Assembly (NCBI GenBank): GCA_029265085.1
Contig: JAJUJY010000189.1
Location: 1 to 7,406 of the forward strand
Source of the DNA: Chloroflexota bacterium
GTDB taxonomy: Bacteria > Chloroflexota > Anaerolineae > Anaerolineales > Anaerolineaceae
Reading direction: 5' to 3'
Length of the DNA stretch: 7,406 nucleotides
The translations under genes and the position numbers were made by a program. Below, in pieces: positions 1 through 5,662 of this stretch. The first letter of the stretch is position 1, and each line of letters begins with the position of its first letter. The notes under the pieces are model-generated. The model ran no database searches. It worked only from the letters and a program-made list of their open reading frames with translations, and was not told the DNA's origin.

Positions 1-136
1 AATTCCCATCACCCTCCGTTGGAAGGGGCTGGCGGTTTCCGCAGCCGGAACGCGGCTCTGCAGGTTCAGACCTCCGCCGCTGCCCGGCGGCCCCTCCCTC
101 CGGAATGGACAATCACATACTACCTGGAGCAAACGC
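1..136. other. GC-rich segment upstream of the slipin gene, possibly structured RNA or leader
   Basis: This stretch is much richer in G+C than the genes beside it, up to about position 105. Several hairpins can be drawn on the plus strand: AGCCG (43-47) with CGGCT (53-57), AGGT (62-65) with ACCT (70-73) around a TCAG loop, and GCCGC (76-80) with GCGGC (87-91). An outer helix of 21-27 with 92-97 (one bulged A) could enclose them. At least five of the six frames are open here, so an open frame says nothing about coding. I could not match it to RNase P RNA, tmRNA, SRP RNA or a riboswitch. It may be a leader of the slipin gene, the end of a non-coding RNA, or simply GC-rich spacer. Confidence 0.3.
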
Positions 137-814
137 ATGTTCACAAAAATCATTATCCACCAACACGAAAAAGGCCTGTATTTCCGTAATGGTCTCTATA
201 AACGCCTGTTAGATCCTGGAGCCCATTATTTTCTTTGGGGTTCAGGTTTCCGCATTCAACGGGTGGATATGCGCCTGCAAAATATGACCATCCTTGGGCA
301 AGAAGTCCTGACGCAGGATAACCTGCCGGTTAAACTCAGCCTGGTGCTTTTTTACCGGATTGTTGATCCAGTGAAAGCCGTTCTTACCGTTGCGCACCAT
401 GAAGCCCATATGCATTTGAAGGCACAGATCGCTATTCGGGAGGTCATTGCCGGCTGTACATTAGAGGACATTCTGCAAAAACGGGGGGATTTAAATGCCC
501 AGATCGCCGAAAAGATCAAAGCTGAGGCAGATGAAATTGGCTTGCAGGTGGATCAAATCACTTTCCGCGATATTATGCTGCCGGCGGAACTGCGCCAGGC
601 CTATCTGCAAGTGGTGAAAGCCCAAAAAGAAGGGCTTGCTGCGCTGGAAAAAGCCCGCGGGGAGAGTGCTGCTTTGCGTAACCTGGCAAATGCGGCTCAT
701 CTCTTTAAAGAAAACCCGGACCTGCTTCAATTACGCTTTTTGCACACGTTGGAACATTCCAGCGGCCACAACCTGATTATTGACGGGCGCGGAATGTTCT
801 TGCAGGAAAAATAA
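137..814 (+). CDS. Slipin-type SPFH/band 7 protein without a membrane anchor
   Basis: A 225-residue member of the stomatin/slipin branch of the SPFH (band 7) family. The SPFH fold covers about residues 3-165, with the typical stretch VLTQDNLPVKLSLVLFYRIV (57-76) followed by DPVKAV, and the family's REVIAGCTLEDIL segment (101-113). A charged helix from about 155 to 190 (KAQKEGLAALEKARGESAAL) matches the oligomerising coiled coil. Classical slipins begin with a hydrophobic hairpin or membrane helix; this one starts directly with the beta strand MFTKIIIHQHEKGLYF, so it is probably cytosolic or peripherally bound. The start is supported by GGAG at 126-129, seven bases before the ATG. No NfeD-type protease partner is next to it. 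SPFH proteins form membrane-associated rings; the particular role here cannot be told from sequence. Confidence 0.87.
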   Translation: MFTKIIIHQHEKGLYFRNGLYKRLLDPGAHYFLWGSGFRIQRVDMRLQNMTILGQEVLTQDNLPVKLSLVLFYRIVDPVKAVLTVAHHEAHMHLKAQIAIREVIAGCTLEDILQKRGDLNAQIAEKIKAEADEIGLQVDQITFRDIMLPAELRQAYLQVVKAQKEGLAALEKARGESAALRNLANAAHLFKENPDLLQLRFLHTLEHSSGHNLIIDGRGMFLQEK

Positions 815-819
815 TATCG

Positions 820-850
820 AAGGCGCGGCTGATCAAAGCCGCGCCTTTTT
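820..850 (+). terminator. Rho-independent terminator of the slipin gene
   Basis: A perfect 9-bp stem, GGCGCGGCT (822-830) with AGCCGCGCC (837-845), has a six-base loop and is followed by TTTTT (846-850). It lies just after the slipin stop and between two convergent genes. On the opposite strand the run after the stem is only weakly T-rich, so its effect on the facing gene is uncertain. Confidence 0.93.
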
Positions 851-887
851 GCTTAAGGTTGTTTAAACCATCAGGCAGTTTCATGGA

Positions 888-2306
888 TTAATGGCGTTGA
901 TTGGCCTTCTTCACCCCGCCGCGAGACATCTTCGACCGCCCATGTTTCTTACCGGATTGCGCTTCAGAGCCAATCCAAATCCCAAACCGCGGCAAGATCG
1001 TCCGGTGAACCAACAGAATCAACGCGGCAACCACAAAAGCTGCACCAAAAATCAGCAATGAATCGCCCAGATCATTCATCAGGCTGGGGTTAATTAACAT
1101 CACCACTGCCAGTGTCAGCATCAGTGTGCCGCCAACCAGCTTGAGAATACGGCCTTGTTTCTCTTCCAGGCGGCTGGCTTTGAGGGTAAATACCACTGTC
1201 ATAAAAATCGCCAGTTCATCAATCTGGTAAATAACCAGGTAGAGCAGCAGCAGCAGCCCAAAGGTGGCCGGAGCCACATTTTGAGCGGTAAGAATATTGG
1301 TCCACAAAACCGGAAAGCCCGCTGTGCAGGAAAATTCCACCAGCGAAACACCCGCCGCCAGCGCAATCGTTGCGCCAGCCAACGCCCAGATGTTCTCGGT
1401 GGAATTCATCACCTTGCGCATGCGTTGGAAAATACCTGGCTTATCTTTTTCAGAAATCGTGAAAGAGACACCTTCTTTATACCAGAAATAATCCTTGATA
1501 TTGACCAATCCAAAAAAGAGCGAAACGGCTGCCACCAGTGCTTGTATCCAGCCCAGGAAGCTGACCATCGTCAGCACGCTGAACAACCCGGCAATAAACA
1601 GCGCGTACACGCCCGCCGTAACGGTCAGGAAAATCATCCCAATCAAGAAAATCTTTTTGCGTGACCCCGTATGGATAACCAGTGCCATCAGCATGGAAAG
1701 CACCCACAAAGAACAGGGATTAAACCCATCCACAAAGGCGATCAGTGCGGTACTGATCCACAACGACTGCGCATCCAGGTCCACTTTCCCAATCAACGGA
1801 ACCGTTAAAACATGTTCTTTATCGGTTGCAGGATCAAAGGTTGGGGTAGGCACAGGCCGGGGAGCCTTGTCTGAAATTTCAGGAATGCCCAGTTTATTGG
1901 TAGGGATCACCCCCGCAGCCGCATCTTTACAACCACCGGCAAGGCAGCGGCTGATTTCTTGCTCTAGTTCCTGCTCAATCTGTTCGTTCCAGCCAACCCA
2001 TACTTTGTCACCCAGGAAAATGGTTGGCACACCCTGCGGCTTTTGCCCAATCGAAGCGGCCATATCATTGAAAAACTGCTGATTTTCATCCACGTACCAG
2101 ACTTCGTACAGATACAGCTCAGTCCCTGGATACTTTTCAATCAGTTCACGCATAACCGGCTTGGCATCAGCACAATGCGGGCAGCCGTCACCCCAAAAGA
2201 AATAAATGCGGGGGGGATTATCTTGTGCCCGGACCGGCATAACCGCCGCCCCAAAAGCGATGAGGAGAAGGAGAACCCCTGCGATCGTTTTCCAGTGACG
2301 CTGCAT
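888..2306 (-). CDS. Glutaredoxin-like domain fused to a CcdA-like membrane electron-transfer domain
   Basis: A 472-residue protein starting at ATG 2306-2304, chosen because GGAGG sits five bases upstream; a TTG five codons earlier (2321) would contain this site within the gene. Residues 1-27 are a signal peptide with likely cleavage after VRA. Residues 32-121 form a thioredoxin/glutaredoxin fold with CPHC (42-45) and the cis-proline loop GVPT (Pro94). A proline-rich linker carries a second pair, Cys121 and Cys126. About six or seven membrane helices follow (roughly 182-434), with one cysteine in FNPCSL (Cys198) and one in EFSCTAG (Cys327), the arrangement of CcdA/DsbD transporters. The tail is short and basic. 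In that family electrons pass from cytoplasmic thioredoxin through the two membrane cysteines to extracytoplasmic thiols, so I infer reduction of exported disulfides or cytochrome c apoproteins. The thioredoxin part lies N-terminal, whereas in DsbD it is C-terminal. Substrate unknown. Confidence 0.88.
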   Translation of the reverse strand: MQRHWKTIAGVLLLLIAFGAAVMPVRAQDNPPRIYFFWGDGCPHCADAKPVMRELIEKYPGTELYLYEVWYVDENQQFFNDMAASIGQKPQGVPTIFLGDKVWVGWNEQIEQELEQEISRCLAGGCKDAAAGVIPTNKLGIPEISDKAPRPVPTPTFDPATDKEHVLTVPLIGKVDLDAQSLWISTALIAFVDGFNPCSLWVLSMLMALVIHTGSRKKIFLIGMIFLTVTAGVYALFIAGLFSVLTMVSFLGWIQALVAAVSLFFGLVNIKDYFWYKEGVSFTISEKDKPGIFQRMRKVMNSTENIWALAGATIALAAGVSLVEFSCTAGFPVLWTNILTAQNVAPATFGLLLLLYLVIYQIDELAIFMTVVFTLKASRLEEKQGRILKLVGGTLMLTLAVVMLINPSLMNDLGDSLLIFGAAFVVAALILLVHRTILPRFGIWIGSEAQSGKKHGRSKMSRGGVKKANQRH

Positions 2307-2358
2307 GAAAACCTCCGGCAATCAAATAGAAATGATAGAGATGAATGATACCCCATAT

Positions 2359-2387
2359 ATCCTAATGCAGCCGGTCAATCCGGTCAA
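2359..2387 (-). promoter_or_regulatory. Candidate sigma70-type promoter for the glutaredoxin-CcdA gene
   Basis: On the minus strand, TTGACC (2387-2382) lies 17 bases before TAGGAT (2364-2359), matching the -35 consensus at five and the -10 consensus at four of six positions. It would give a leader of about 45 bases ending in the GGAGG site of the gene. This is a sequence match only. Confidence 0.45.
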
Positions 2388-2388
2388 T
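2371..2388. repeat. Tandem 9-bp repeat over the -35 region
   Basis: CCGGTCAAT occurs twice head to tail (2371-2379 and 2380-2388). On the minus strand each copy contains TTGACC, so one copy forms the candidate -35 box and the other sits in the promoter spacer. It could be a regulator site or a chance duplication. Confidence 0.6.
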
Positions 2389-2510
2389 GATTTTTTTAAA
2401 AATCCCTCATTTATCATCAAGTTTTAATAAAAAAGGAAAAATTATTCAACCGCCAAACCGGACCTGACCTCAAGGCACAGGCGTAATATCCCCCGCTTCT
2501 ATGGCGTCTG

Positions 2511-3161
2511 TCACCTATCCCCTGATTCCAGTCCCCTCTTCCGCAGCACCAGCGACTGAAAATCACGGGAGCCTTCTGTCTCAAAGTGAATCGTGCGGAA
2601 GTAAAGAATCTCGAAATCTTTTTCAACAGTTTGTTTTAAATGCTCATCAGTGAAAAAGGAGAAAAAGCGTTTCGGCTCGTAAGCATCCTTTTCCCAAATC
2701 CCTTCCTGGTCCACCCCACCGTAAATCCCCAGGTAAAACAGGCCGTCCGGTTTTAAGAGTTGATTCAGGTGTAATAAAGCATCAGAAAATTCCATCTTGG
2801 TCAGGTGCAGCAAGCTGTTCATAGCGTAGATCGCATCAAATGAATCCGCTGGAAAATCCAATTCCGTGACGTCCATCACATACGCATCCAGCCCTTTTTG
2901 TTTGCATAATTCAATCATCGCCGGGGATAAATCGATGCAGGTAACCTTTAAGCCCTGCTCCTGGAAAAATTTTCCATCCTTGCCGGTTCCCGCTCCAATT
3001 TCTAAGAGTGAAATTCTGCCCTCTTGCTGCAAATGAGCGAGAAATTTGCTGCGCTCCTCAATTTTCCAATCCTGCAGTTTGCTGGAATCACGCTCTTGAG
3101 CATATTTATTATAGGCTACACGAAGAGCTTCACGTTGTTTTTCTTTTTCATTTTCTGTCAT
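2511..3161 (-). CDS. Class I SAM-dependent methyltransferase
   Basis: A 216-residue soluble protein with the Rossmann-type S-adenosylmethionine fold. Motif I is EIGAGTG (54-60), the ribose-binding acidic residue is Asp77 in CIDLSPAMIELC, the adenine-side acidic motif is around MDVTELDFP (96-104), and DSFDAIYAMNSLLHL (106-120) is the family's motif after strand 4. LLKPDGLFYLGIYGG (135-149) is strand 5. This is the Methyltransf_11/25 type, a broad group whose substrates range from small molecules to proteins, and nothing here fixes the acceptor. The start is supported by GGAG eight bases before the ATG. It is followed on the same strand by the glutaredoxin-CcdA gene after about 200 bases with a separate promoter-like site, so the two are probably not a tight operon. 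The 5' neighbour ends in its own terminator. Confidence 0.9.
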   Translation of the reverse strand: MTENEKEKQREALRVAYNKYAQERDSSKLQDWKIEERSKFLAHLQQEGRISLLEIGAGTGKDGKFFQEQGLKVTCIDLSPAMIELCKQKGLDAYVMDVTELDFPADSFDAIYAMNSLLHLTKMEFSDALLHLNQLLKPDGLFYLGIYGGVDQEGIWEKDAYEPKRFFSFFTDEHLKQTVEKDFEILYFRTIHFETEGSRDFQSLVLRKRGLESGDR

Positions 3162-3257
3162 CTATGCTGCTCCATCTTCCTATTTTAATTTTCGGTATCC
3201 TCCGGGCATCTCACCGCCGGCAGAATTTTTTTATGTCTGCATAATCAATTTTAAATC

Positions 3258-3285
3258 AAAACCCCGCCTGGAGAGACGGGGTTTT
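3258..3285 (-). terminator. Terminator after the RRM gene
   Basis: AAAACCCCG (3258-3266) and CGGGGTTTT (3277-3285) form a 9-bp stem with a ten-base loop. In the minus direction it follows the RRM stop by about 16 bases and runs into a T-rich stretch, as for an intrinsic terminator. The stem is nearly symmetric, so it could also act on plus-strand transcripts. Confidence 0.85.
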
Positions 3286-3301
3286 AGATTTCCGTAATAT
3301 T

Positions 3302-3619
3302 TTAGTAGCGGTTATTTGAGCCGCGGCGGTTGTTTTGGCCGCCGTAGCCACGCCCGCCGCCAGTGCGTTCTTCACGCGGTTTGGCAGGATTGACATTCAA
3401 CTGGCGTCCGCCAAATTCTTTTCCGTTGAACATGGTGATCGCTTTTGAAGCGTCAGCCTGACTGCTCATCGTAATAAAGGCGAAACCTTTTGAGGAACCG
3501 GTGTCACGATCTTTAATCACATCGACTGTTACTACGGGACCAGCCTCAGTAAACAGCGTGCGCAGTTGTTCTTCGGTTGTGTCATAAGACATATTTCCAA
3601 CATAAAGCTTTACTTCCAA
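3302..3619 (-). CDS. Small RNA-binding protein with one RRM domain and a Gly/Arg-rich tail
   Basis: A 105-residue protein with one RNA recognition motif. RNP2 is LYVGNM (5-10) and RNP1 is KGFAFITM (44-51), with the aromatic residues (Tyr6, Phe46, Phe48) that stack on RNA bases. The domain ends near residue 80 (GRQLNVNPAK). Residues 83-105 are a Gly/Arg/Asn-rich tail, as in the cyanobacterial Rbp family of cold-responsive proteins. The start is TTG (3619-3617): GAGG lies six bases upstream, and the first ATG, at residue 10, would delete strand 1 and RNP2. The likely role is single-stranded RNA binding in the cytoplasm, perhaps as an RNA chaperone. The gene is preceded by a long leader carrying an intrinsic-terminator-like hairpin (3651-3695), which suggests control at the RNA level. 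A terminator closes it at 3258-3285, so it is probably monocistronic. Confidence 0.92.
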   Translation of the reverse strand: MEVKLYVGNMSYDTTEEQLRTLFTEAGPVVTVDVIKDRDTGSSKGFAFITMSSQADASKAITMFNGKEFGGRQLNVNPAKPREERTGGGRGYGGQNNRRGSNNRY

Positions 3620-3650
3620 GATAATCCTCTTCTTTCACTAGTGCAGACCG

Positions 3651-3695
3651 GACTTAAACAAAAATGCGGCCATCTTTATAATTAGGATGGCCGCA
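3651..3695 (-). terminator. Intrinsic terminator within the presumed RRM leader (possible attenuator)
   Basis: TGCGGCCATC (3665-3674) and GATGGCCGCA (3686-3695) make a perfect 10-bp stem with an 11-base loop. In the minus direction the stem is followed at once by TTTTTGTTT, the full signature of a rho-independent terminator. It lies about 40 bases before the RRM start and there is no gene to its right on that strand. It therefore either attenuates RRM transcription or ends a separate small RNA. Confidence 0.8.
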
Positions 3696-3856
3696 AACTT
3701 TGAACGCAGATCTGATTATAAGACCCAATCAGTATAACACAGAACAGGGTTTATTGCAAACTCATATTGATCCGAATTATTCATCTCAACAACAAAAGCC
3801 ATTTCTCCAAATGATCACCCTAAAATTGGAAAAATGAGATTTTCGCATTTTATGTC

Positions 3857-3885
3857 GCTATAATAATATATATAACCCTTATCAG
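3857..3885. promoter_or_regulatory. AT-rich divergent promoter-like core
   Basis: On the minus strand CTGATA (3885-3880) and TATAGC (3862-3857) are 17 bases apart, each matching consensus at four of six positions; this could drive the RRM leader. On the plus strand a perfect TATAAT (3859-3864) is present but I see no good -35 box, so its use for the aldolase/phosphatase gene is weakly supported. Confidence 0.3.
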
Positions 3886-3955
3886 GGTGTTCAGCCGCTT
3901 TTTTATAGAACCAAGCAATTCCACCCCCAAAACAATTCCTTTTCATCTCGCACTC

Positions 3956-4033
3956 CTACCAGGGCAACTCACCCTGAATGCTTTCCCTTTGAGCAGGTTT
4001 CAGCCCTTTGATCGACTGAAACCCGGGAGGTAG
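3956..4033 (+). promoter_or_regulatory. Candidate structured leader of the aldolase/phosphatase mRNA
   Basis: Four nested or adjacent helices can be drawn directly before the start codon. CTACC (3956-3960) can pair with GGTAG (4029-4033), enclosing AGGG/CCCT (3961-3964 with 3972-3975), TGCT/AGCA (3979-3982 with 3992-3995) and the strong stem GGTTTCAG/CTGAAACC (3996-4003 with 4016-4023). The closing helix takes up the last two bases of the GGAGG ribosome-binding site (4026-4030). CCCTTTGA occurs twice (3985-3992 and 4004-4011), mostly in the loops of the last two hairpins. I do not recognise a known riboswitch class; only the 8-bp stem is strong by itself. Confidence 0.4.
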
Positions 4034-4035
4034 AG

Positions 4036-5184
4036 ATGAATCCAAAGATAACCCTTAGTGTAATTAAAGCCGATGTAGGGGGATATATTGGGCATTCAGC
4101 CATGTATCCTGGATTGATCCAGGAAGCGCAGCGCATGCTCACCAATGCTCGTTCACGCGATTTGGTGATCGATTTCCATGTGACCTCTTGCGGAGACGAC
4201 CTGGAACTCATTATGACCCACCAATTGGGCGTGGATAATCTGGATATCCACCACCTTGCCTGGGATATCTTTGTCAATTGCACCGGCATCGCCAAAGCCA
4301 ACAAGCTTTACGGCGCAGGGCAAGACTTGCTGGCCGATTCGTTTTCCGGAAACGTGCGCGGAATGGGTCCAGGCGTGGCAGAAATGGAGTTTGTCGAACG
4401 GACTGCCGAGCCTGTGTTGATCTTCATGGCCGACAAAACCTCCGCTGGAGCCTGGAATTTACCTTTGTTCAAAATGTTTGCCGACCCATTTAACACGGCC
4501 GGCCTGACGATTTCACCTACGATGCATGCTGGGTTCCAGTTCGAAGTGCATGACGTCTTAAACCACAAGCGGATTTTCTTTGATACCCCAGAGGAGATGT
4601 ATGATTTGCTGGTCTTTATCGGCGCAACCGGCCGATATATGGTCAAATCAATATACACGCGCAGCGGGGAAATTGGATCGGTGTCCTCTACCCAGCGGCT
4701 GGCCTTAATTGCTGGAAAATACGTTGGCAAGGATGATCCTGTTTGCATGGTCCGGGCACAAGGGCAGTTCCCGGCAGTGGGTGAAATATTGGAACCATTC
4801 ACCATGCCGCATATTGTGCAGGGCTGGATGCGCGGATCGCATTACGGACCGCTCATGCCGGTTTCAGTCCAGCATGCCACACCCAGCCGTTTTGACGGAC
4901 CACCGCGGGTGATTAGCCTGGGTTTCCAGGTTGCGAACGGCCGGTTAATTGGTCCGCGGGATATGTTTGATGATCCTGGCTTTGACGAGTCACGCCACCA
5001 ATGCAACCTGTTAGCAGACCAGATGCGCCGCCACGGCCCATTTGAGCCGCACCGCCTGCCAATGGACGAAATGGAATATACAACCCTTCCGGATGTCATG
5101 AAAAAATTGGCTGGCCGTTGGGAAGATATACCGGAAGACCAACCAACGCACCCTGAATTGACCTCATTACCAACCGCATCATGA
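4036..5184 (+). CDS. Fructose-1,6-bisphosphate aldolase/phosphatase (type V FBPase, bifunctional)
   Basis: A 382-residue, Mg-dependent cytosolic enzyme that condenses dihydroxyacetone phosphate with glyceraldehyde 3-phosphate and then removes the 1-phosphate, giving fructose 6-phosphate irreversibly for gluconeogenesis. The family signatures are all seen: IKADVGGYIGH (10-20) with metal-binding Asp13 and His20, CGDDLEL (52-58), GAGQDL (93-98), ADKTSAGAWNLP (132-143), and GKYVGKDDP (227-235). The last has the Schiff-base lysine Lys232 and Tyr229, Asp233 and Asp234 at the same numbers known for the Thermoproteus enzyme; Tyr348 also matches. Length is normal. GGAGG (4026-4030) lies five bases before the ATG. 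The enzyme is typical of archaea and deep-branching bacteria, including Chloroflexota. The gene stands alone, with a structured leader upstream and a convergent broken gene overlapping its stop by six bases. Confidence 0.96.
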   Translation: MNPKITLSVIKADVGGYIGHSAMYPGLIQEAQRMLTNARSRDLVIDFHVTSCGDDLELIMTHQLGVDNLDIHHLAWDIFVNCTGIAKANKLYGAGQDLLADSFSGNVRGMGPGVAEMEFVERTAEPVLIFMADKTSAGAWNLPLFKMFADPFNTAGLTISPTMHAGFQFEVHDVLNHKRIFFDTPEEMYDLLVFIGATGRYMVKSIYTRSGEIGSVSSTQRLALIAGKYVGKDDPVCMVRAQGQFPAVGEILEPFTMPHIVQGWMRGSHYGPLMPVSVQHATPSRFDGPPRVISLGFQVANGRLIGPRDMFDDPGFDESRHQCNLLADQMRRHGPFEPHRLPMDEMEYTTLPDVMKKLAGRWEDIPEDQPTHPELTSLPTAS

Positions 5185-5655
5185 TCCGGCCTGCCAGGTC
5201 CAATAGACAATGCGCTTTCCCTCGTGAAAGCTGATCATGGAATATAACGTATAAGCAGGCAGGTTGTCTTTAAATACATCCAGCCGGGCAGTATCCACGC
5301 CCAAAAGAAAAGACAGCCGCCCCAACCCCTGCCATTCGCCTATTAATCTTGGCTATACGAAAGAAGCCCCCCTGCCGCATTTCCTCCAGCTGCCCCGCGC
5401 CGCTCGATGCACTGCTCAAACCAATCGAAAAATTTCTCATACGGCAGCGAATCCAATGAGGTTAATTCTGCCGGTTGGTTCGCTTCACGGATTCCACAAT
5501 TGCGAAGGCCATCGGTGTTCAACCCAAAATTTTTGCGAAAAAACCTCAATTGGTATGGTTTCTCCTGGGTGTGCTGTTCGCTCAGTTCAAAAAACCATTC
5601 GAAACAGGTTTCTCCATTACGGGGAGAATTTCAAAATGGGTGGTTGGTGCAGCAT
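5179..5655 (-). pseudogene. Unrecognised ~157-residue protein gene broken by three single-base frameshifts
   Basis: Protein-like sequence runs through all three minus frames in turn. It starts at ATG 5655-5653 (MLHQPPILKFS), shifts in the C run at 5621-5624 to RNGETCFEWFFELSEQ and onward to DSLPYEKFFDWFEQCIERRG, shifts again in the G run at 5393-5396 to QLEEMRQGGFFRI, and shifts a third time near 5341-5356 to GEWQGLGRLSFLLGVDTARL, ending VYWTWQAGS and TGA (5181-5179). Each shift equals one extra base; removing the three gives an open frame of 157 residues. The product would be soluble and rich in Trp and Phe; I do not recognise the family. It begins 7 bases after the membrane protein gene on the same strand, so the two were probably co-transcribed. 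It could be a decaying gene or an intact gene with assembly errors. Confidence 0.7.
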
Positions 5656-5662
5656 GGTCAAC

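Larger units (their letters stand above)
3620..4035. other. 416-base non-coding region between divergent RRM and aldolase/phosphatase genes
   Basis: No convincing coding frame is seen. From left to right it holds the RRM ribosome-binding site, a minus-strand terminator-like hairpin (3651-3695), an inverted repeat CTGATT/AATCAG (3712-3717 and 3727-3732), an AT-rich promoter-like core near 3855-3890, a small inverted repeat ACCCT-TATC-AGGGT (3875-3888) and a multi-hairpin leader before the aldolase/phosphatase gene (3956-4033). It is long for a simple divergent promoter region, leaving room for two leaders or a small RNA. Confidence 0.7.

Noticed and set aside
1..9. Minus-strand ATG at 9-7 after a GGAGG-like run, a possible divergent gene start.
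   Set aside because: Only three codons are visible and the spacing from GGAGG to ATG is about three bases, too short to support a call.
1..136. Open plus frame running from the left edge into the slipin frame, suggesting a longer slipin.
   Set aside because: Other frames are open as well because of high GC, the added residues do not look like a slipin N-terminus, and GGAG supports the start at 137.
1155..2082. Long plus-strand open frames opposite the glutaredoxin-CcdA gene.
   Set aside because: They are antisense shadows with no ribosome-binding site and low-quality protein sequence, while the minus frame has clear motifs.
2458..2469. Minus-strand GGTCAGGTCCGG resembles the start of the bacterial SRP RNA conserved loop.
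   Set aside because: The required GGAAGG and AGCAG parts are missing and no long helix encloses it.
4308..5210. Minus-strand open frames opposite the aldolase/phosphatase gene.
   Set aside because: The plus frame carries all family motifs; the opposite frames show none.
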